From Bacteroidota bacterium (GTDB lineage Bacteria > Bacteroidota > Bacteroidia > Bacteroidales > UBA1556): 8,888 bases of DNA. The notes beneath the pieces were generated by a model that was not told the DNA's origin, ran no database searches, and saw only the letters and a list, made by a program, of their open reading frames with translations. Positions 5,840 through 8,888 of this stretch are shown piece by piece (position 1 is the stretch's first letter; every line of letters begins with the position of its first letter). The translations under genes and the position numbers were made by a program. Where the stretch lies: NCBI GenBank assembly GCA_003648395.1, contig QMPB01000148.1, positions 1-8,888 on the forward strand. Reading direction: 5' to 3'.

Positions 5840-7429
5840 ATGAAGAAAATAATACAAGTTATCTTGGTTATCGTGATTCCAGAGATCATCATTTTTTCTA
5901 TAATTGGGTCCTATAATCCAGATAAGGTTTTAATGCCATTTGATAATACGAAAATTCAAAGGGTTGTTAAGGATAGTTTGCCTGCTGACCATGCGAAATT
6001 TGCAGAACTTCAAAAAGAGTTTAAAACAGGCCAAGAAGTAACAGAAGCTTGTATTAAATGTCATACTGAAAGAGGTAAAGAGTTTATGCAAACTGAACAT
6101 TGGAAATGGGTAAAAATAGATACTACTGTTTCTGGTGAAATTGTTGAATTAGGAAAAGAAAATGTTCCTAATAACTTCTGTATAGGAATAAACTCCAATG
6201 AAAAATTATGTTCTAAATGTCATGCTGGATATGGTTATAAAGATAAGAATTTTGATTTTACTGATCAGAATAATATCGATTGCCTAGCTTGTCATGATAA
6301 TACAGGAACTTATAAAAAATCTAAGTCTGGAAATCCTGCTCCCACTGTAGATTTATCTATGGTAGCACAGCACGTTGGATATCCTAATAGAGATAATTGC
6401 GGAAGCTGTCACTATAAAGGTGGTGGAGGAAACAATGTGAAACATGGCGATTTGGAAATAGCACAGAATAGCTGCTCAAGAGAGGTTGATGTGCATATGG
6501 CGAGCAAATCAAAAGATGATTTGAATATGGAGTGTACAGAATGTCATAAAACTCATAACCATAAAATATCAGGTAATGTTTATACTCTTTCTACTTCTAA
6601 TGAAAGTCGTAGTAGCTGTACACAATGTCACACTGCCATGCCTCATAAAAGTAAAATATTGAATCAACACTTTGAGCAAATTGCTTGTCAAACATGTCAT
6701 ATCCCTACTTATGCCAAGGTTAATCATACAAAAATAGAATGGGACTGGTCTACGGCTGGTGAGTTTAGAAATGGTGAACCTTATCATGAGCATATAGAGA
6801 TTTCAGAAGATTCTATCAGAGAATATGGTTCTAAACATGGTTCAGCTATTCTAGCAAGAAATCTTACACCTGAATATGTGTGGTTTAATGGAAATTCAAA
6901 AATACATATGTTTCAGGATAAAATAACTGAATCACCACTTGTATTAAACAAATTACAGGGGTCTTATGAAGATAATATACATCCAGCTAATTCTGAGCAT
7001 CCTTCTAAGATATATCCTGTTAAAGTAATGCGTGGAAAACAAATCTATGATTATAACTATAAAACATTAATTCAGCCACATACCGTTGGACCTAAAGGAA
7101 GTGGAGCTTACTGGTCAGATTTTGATTGGGATGCATCTGCCAGAACAGGAATGGAATATTTAGGCTTACCTTATAGTGGTAAATATGACTTTGTAAGTAC
7201 AGAAAGCTATTGGTTACTAAATCATATGGTGTCACCTAAAGAGGAATCTCTTACATGTGAAAGTTGCCATAGTAGAGATAGTAGATTAGCAAATCTTACT
7301 AGTTTCTATTTGCCGGGAAGAGATAAAAATGCTGTTGTAGAATTAGGTGGTATCCTGTTTTTAATACTTGTTGTACTTGGTGTTAGTGGACATTCTGTAC
7401 TTAGATTTCTTTCAAAGAAAAATAATTAA
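5840..7429 (+). CDS. otr: Membrane-anchored octaheme c-type cytochrome, tetrathionate reductase (OTR) family
   Basis: This 529-residue protein has eight CXXCH haem c sites at C71-H75, C124-H128, C148-H152, C187-H191, C232-H236, C260-H264, C283-H287 and C473-H477. The spacing, with seven sites in the first half, a long haem-free stretch of about 185 residues and a last site near the C-terminus, matches the octaheme tetrathionate reductase family described in Shewanella. That family also reduces nitrite and hydroxylamine in vitro, so the natural substrate is uncertain. In OTR one haem has a lysine ligand; the glycine-rich loop after H191 (K193, K201) is a candidate here. An N-terminal hydrophobic segment (4-24) exports it, and a C-terminal helix (about 500-523) anchors it, unlike soluble OTR. 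The cytochrome b gene starts 26 nt downstream and would feed it electrons from quinol. The start at 5840 gives a normal export signal. Confidence 0.9.
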   Translation: MKKIIQVILVIVIPEIIIFSIIGSYNPDKVLMPFDNTKIQRVVKDSLPADHAKFAELQKEFKTGQEVTEACIKCHTERGKEFMQTEHWKWVKIDTTVSGEIVELGKENVPNNFCIGINSNEKLCSKCHAGYGYKDKNFDFTDQNNIDCLACHDNTGTYKKSKSGNPAPTVDLSMVAQHVGYPNRDNCGSCHYKGGGGNNVKHGDLEIAQNSCSREVDVHMASKSKDDLNMECTECHKTHNHKISGNVYTLSTSNESRSSCTQCHTAMPHKSKILNQHFEQIACQTCHIPTYAKVNHTKIEWDWSTAGEFRNGEPYHEHIEISEDSIREYGSKHGSAILARNLTPEYVWFNGNSKIHMFQDKITESPLVLNKLQGSYEDNIHPANSEHPSKIYPVKVMRGKQIYDYNYKTLIQPHTVGPKGSGAYWSDFDWDASARTGMEYLGLPYSGKYDFVSTESYWLLNHMVSPKEESLTCESCHSRDSRLANLTSFYLPGRDKNAVVELGGILFLILVVLGVSGHSVLRFLSKKNN

Positions 7430-7455
7430 TTCGATTAATCTTAAGTTTTATAATA

Positions 7456-8535
7456 ATGAAAAAAGTATATATTTATCGTAGATTTGAGAGATTTTGGCAT
7501 TGGACTCAAACTCTTATCATTCTAACACTTGCTCTTACAGGATTTGAAGTTCATGGCTCATATCATTTGATGGGTTTTCAGAAAGCTGTAATGATTCATG
7601 ATAATGCCGCGTTTGCATATATGGGATTATTAATTCTTATCTTCTTCTGGCTGTTTATTACTGGTGAGTGGAGGATGTATATGCCAACTAAAAAGCATAT
7701 TTTTGATCAAGTTGAATACTATATTCATGGTATTTTTCATCAAGCCGAGCACCCTACTAATAAAACAATGTTTAATAAGTTTAATCCTCTTCAGAAAGGA
7801 ACTTATTTTGCTTTAGATTTTATTATTCTTCCTATTATGGTTGCTTCAGGTGCCTTATACATATTTTTTGCAGATTCTCTTATGTATCATAATGGATATG
7901 CCTTAGAACCAATTGCATACGTACATGTTGCAGGGGCATTCTTGCTAATGGGTTTTGTAATTGCTCACGTATATCTTACTACTACTGGTTATAAACCCCT
8001 TTCTGCTATTAAAGCAATGATTACGGGCTGGGAAGAAATGTCGGATGAAGAAGCAGAAGTTGCTGTTAGAGAAAATATTAGAATGTTGATGCGCTTTTCT
8101 CAAAGAAAAATTATGAATGCTGATGGCGTTGAAGATGATTCTATGTTTGATGAGTCATTAAGCCTTGAGATAGATCATACAAAAGCAATGATGATTGACT
8201 TCCAAAAGAAACTTAAAGAATCTAATGTTGGTTATTTTAAGATTAATAAGGACGGAATATATGTGGAAGTAAATGATATTTGGCGAGAGCTATATTCAAA
8301 AACTGATGTTGGTGATCCTGTTGGACAAGATTATCGTCTTAATAGAAAAGCTGAAGATAGAAAAACTGTTGAAACAGTGTTTGCTCAGGTATTAAAGGGG
8401 AAAACTATTACAGGAAGTATTGTAGCCAGATATAATTCAGATGGAACAAAAAGTTACCATACAATTTCTGCAAGTCCATTTTATGAGAATAATAAGGTAG
8501 CAGGTATGGAAGGATATATTATTGATAGGGGATAA
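7456..8535 (+). CDS. Cytochrome b (cytochrome b561/b6-like, four-helix) fused to a PAS domain
   Basis: This 359-residue protein has an N-terminal dihaem cytochrome b domain (about 1-190) of the type that serves hydrogenases and multihaem cytochromes. Helices lie at about 14-30, 50-70, 118-138 and 154-175. Likely haem b ligands are H15, one of H33/H37/H48, and the H157/H171 pair in the last helix; the 14-residue spacing of that pair is typical of the family. The opening R-R-F-E-R-F-W-H-W-T is also characteristic. After an acidic, helical linker (about 192-250) comes a PAS domain (about 250-359), ending with V-A-G-M-E-G-Y-I-I-D-R. With an even number of helices the PAS domain should sit in the cytoplasm with the N-terminus. 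The gene follows the octaheme cytochrome by 26 nt and is followed by a terminator, so the pair is a quinol-to-octaheme electron route. What the PAS domain senses or binds is unknown. Confidence 0.86.
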   Translation: MKKVYIYRRFERFWHWTQTLIILTLALTGFEVHGSYHLMGFQKAVMIHDNAAFAYMGLLILIFFWLFITGEWRMYMPTKKHIFDQVEYYIHGIFHQAEHPTNKTMFNKFNPLQKGTYFALDFIILPIMVASGALYIFFADSLMYHNGYALEPIAYVHVAGAFLLMGFVIAHVYLTTTGYKPLSAIKAMITGWEEMSDEEAEVAVRENIRMLMRFSQRKIMNADGVEDDSMFDESLSLEIDHTKAMMIDFQKKLKESNVGYFKINKDGIYVEVNDIWRELYSKTDVGDPVGQDYRLNRKAEDRKTVETVFAQVLKGKTITGSIVARYNSDGTKSYHTISASPFYENNKVAGMEGYIIDRG

Positions 8536-8555
8536 TAAATCAAATCACTATATTA

Positions 8556-8591
8556 GAAAAGCTCATTAGACTTCTTCCTAATGAGCTTTTC
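8556..8591 (+). terminator. Terminator of the octaheme cytochrome/cytochrome b unit
   Basis: A perfect 14-bp stem, GAAAAGCTCATTAG / CTAATGAGCTTTTC, with an 8-nt loop starts 20 nt after the cytochrome b stop. The right arm ends in only TTTTC, so the U-tract is short. The symmetric A/T flanks would also allow termination of minus-strand transcripts. Confidence 0.75.
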
Positions 8592-8649
8592 CTGTTTAGA
8601 ATAACTAATATTTTTCTTAGGTATTGATGGGTCTCCACAGGTTTTGTAC

Positions 8650-8701
8650 TTGACCCATAATTATTTCTTAATATCCCTAGTTTTTATGTTGACCCATAAT
8701 T
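8650..8701 (+). repeat. 13-nt direct repeat TTGACCCATAATT, two copies 39 nt apart
   Basis: Identical copies of TTGACCCATAATT lie at 8650-8662 and 8689-8701. The core GACCCAT (8652-8658) also has an inverted copy, ATGGGTC, at 8627-8633, which could pair with it across an 18-nt loop. Possible meanings are a pair of operator sites, a decayed insertion-sequence end, or chance in AT-rich DNA. No adjacent gene in the window explains it. Confidence 0.6.
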
Positions 8702-8806
8702 TATATCTTGATAATTTATAGGACAATAGTAATGAATTGAAAGTATAAAGCTGAAAATCTATATATTGTATATAATAAGTGAATAATAAATCCCCTCAAA
8801 AAATAT

Positions 8807-8832
8807 GAGAGGACGTATTAAAGTCCTTTTTT
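8807..8832 (+). terminator. Weak hairpin followed by T-run
   Basis: AGGAC (8810-8814) pairs with GTCCT (8823-8827) over an 8-nt loop. The stem can be extended by three pairs (two of them G-U), and the sequence runs into TTTTTT. It resembles a small intrinsic terminator, but no plus-strand gene ends just before it. It would make sense only for an unannotated short transcript or read-through from 8535. Confidence 0.3.
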
Positions 8833-8888
8833 ATCCATTCTGTATGATGAAATTCAATTTCTGTTTATCTAATATTTTTATCTTTTTC

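Larger units (their letters stand above)
8592..8888. other. Non-coding AT-rich tail of the window
   Basis: No credible coding frame was found on either strand here. The stretch contains a 13-nt direct repeat (8650-8662 and 8689-8701), an inverted partner of its core (8627-8633) and an AT palindrome near 8760-8774. A weak hairpin (AGGAC/GTCCT) followed by T residues lies at 8810-8832. It may be an intergenic region leading to a gene beyond the window or a decayed element end. I see no tRNA or recognisable RNA gene in it. Confidence 0.5.

Noticed and set aside
8760..8774. TATATA-TTG-TATATA palindrome as an operator
   Set aside because: Simple AT palindromes are expected often in DNA of this composition and nothing next to it supports a regulatory role.

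Overview
The window is AT-rich and almost fully coding on the + strand. It looks like a Bacteroidota (Bacteroidetes) chromosome. The supporting signs are A/T-rich translation starts without Shine-Dalgarno sites (the one SD-like stretch lies inside an upstream coding region), short SxC-type lipoprotein signal peptides (LTSC, FSSC), and an anaerobic sulfur-respiration gene set known in this phylum. I cannot name the genus.

Region 1 (1-5604) reads as one long operon with gaps of 11-42 nt or small overlaps, closed by a strong hairpin terminator at 5631-5662. It opens with the 3' end of a molybdopterin catalytic subunit of the PhsA/PsrA thiosulfate/polysulfide reductase type. Next come its four-cluster ferredoxin subunit (PsrB type) and its NrfD/PsrC quinone-reactive membrane subunit. 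Two half-size YeeE/YedE-family sulfur transporter proteins follow, then three extracytoplasmic rhodanese-family proteins: one membrane-anchored and two lipoproteins.

Region 2 (5840-8535) is a second transcription unit. It encodes an octaheme c-type cytochrome of the tetrathionate reductase (OTR) family with a C-terminal membrane helix, and a four-helix cytochrome b fused to a C-terminal PAS domain. A second perfect hairpin terminator lies at 8556-8591. The last ~300 nt are non-coding and hold a short direct repeat and weak hairpins.

Taken together, the window describes periplasmic reduction of sulfur compounds. The octaheme cytochrome/cytochrome b pair could reduce tetrathionate or a similar substrate, the Psr/Phs complex could reduce thiosulfate or polysulfide with quinol electrons, and the YeeE-like pair could move thiosulfate or sulfane sulfur across the inner membrane.

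The most unusual part is the rhodanese trio. Three of its four rhodanese domains lack the catalytic cysteine (Ser, Gly and Asp instead). All three proteins end in a penultimate cysteine, Cys-Asp-COOH. Two of them share a 19-residue tail (a KRKKK basic patch, then AAGGGCD) that is nearly identical in protein while its codons have diverged widely. Each mature protein would have exactly two free cysteines, one internal and one at the end of the tail. This resembles the C-terminal sulfur-carrying arms of DsrC (penultimate Cys) and SoxY (GGCGG). I propose an undescribed periplasmic 'swinging-arm' sulfur relay between the reductase and the transporter. The sequence pattern is directly visible; the function is inference.
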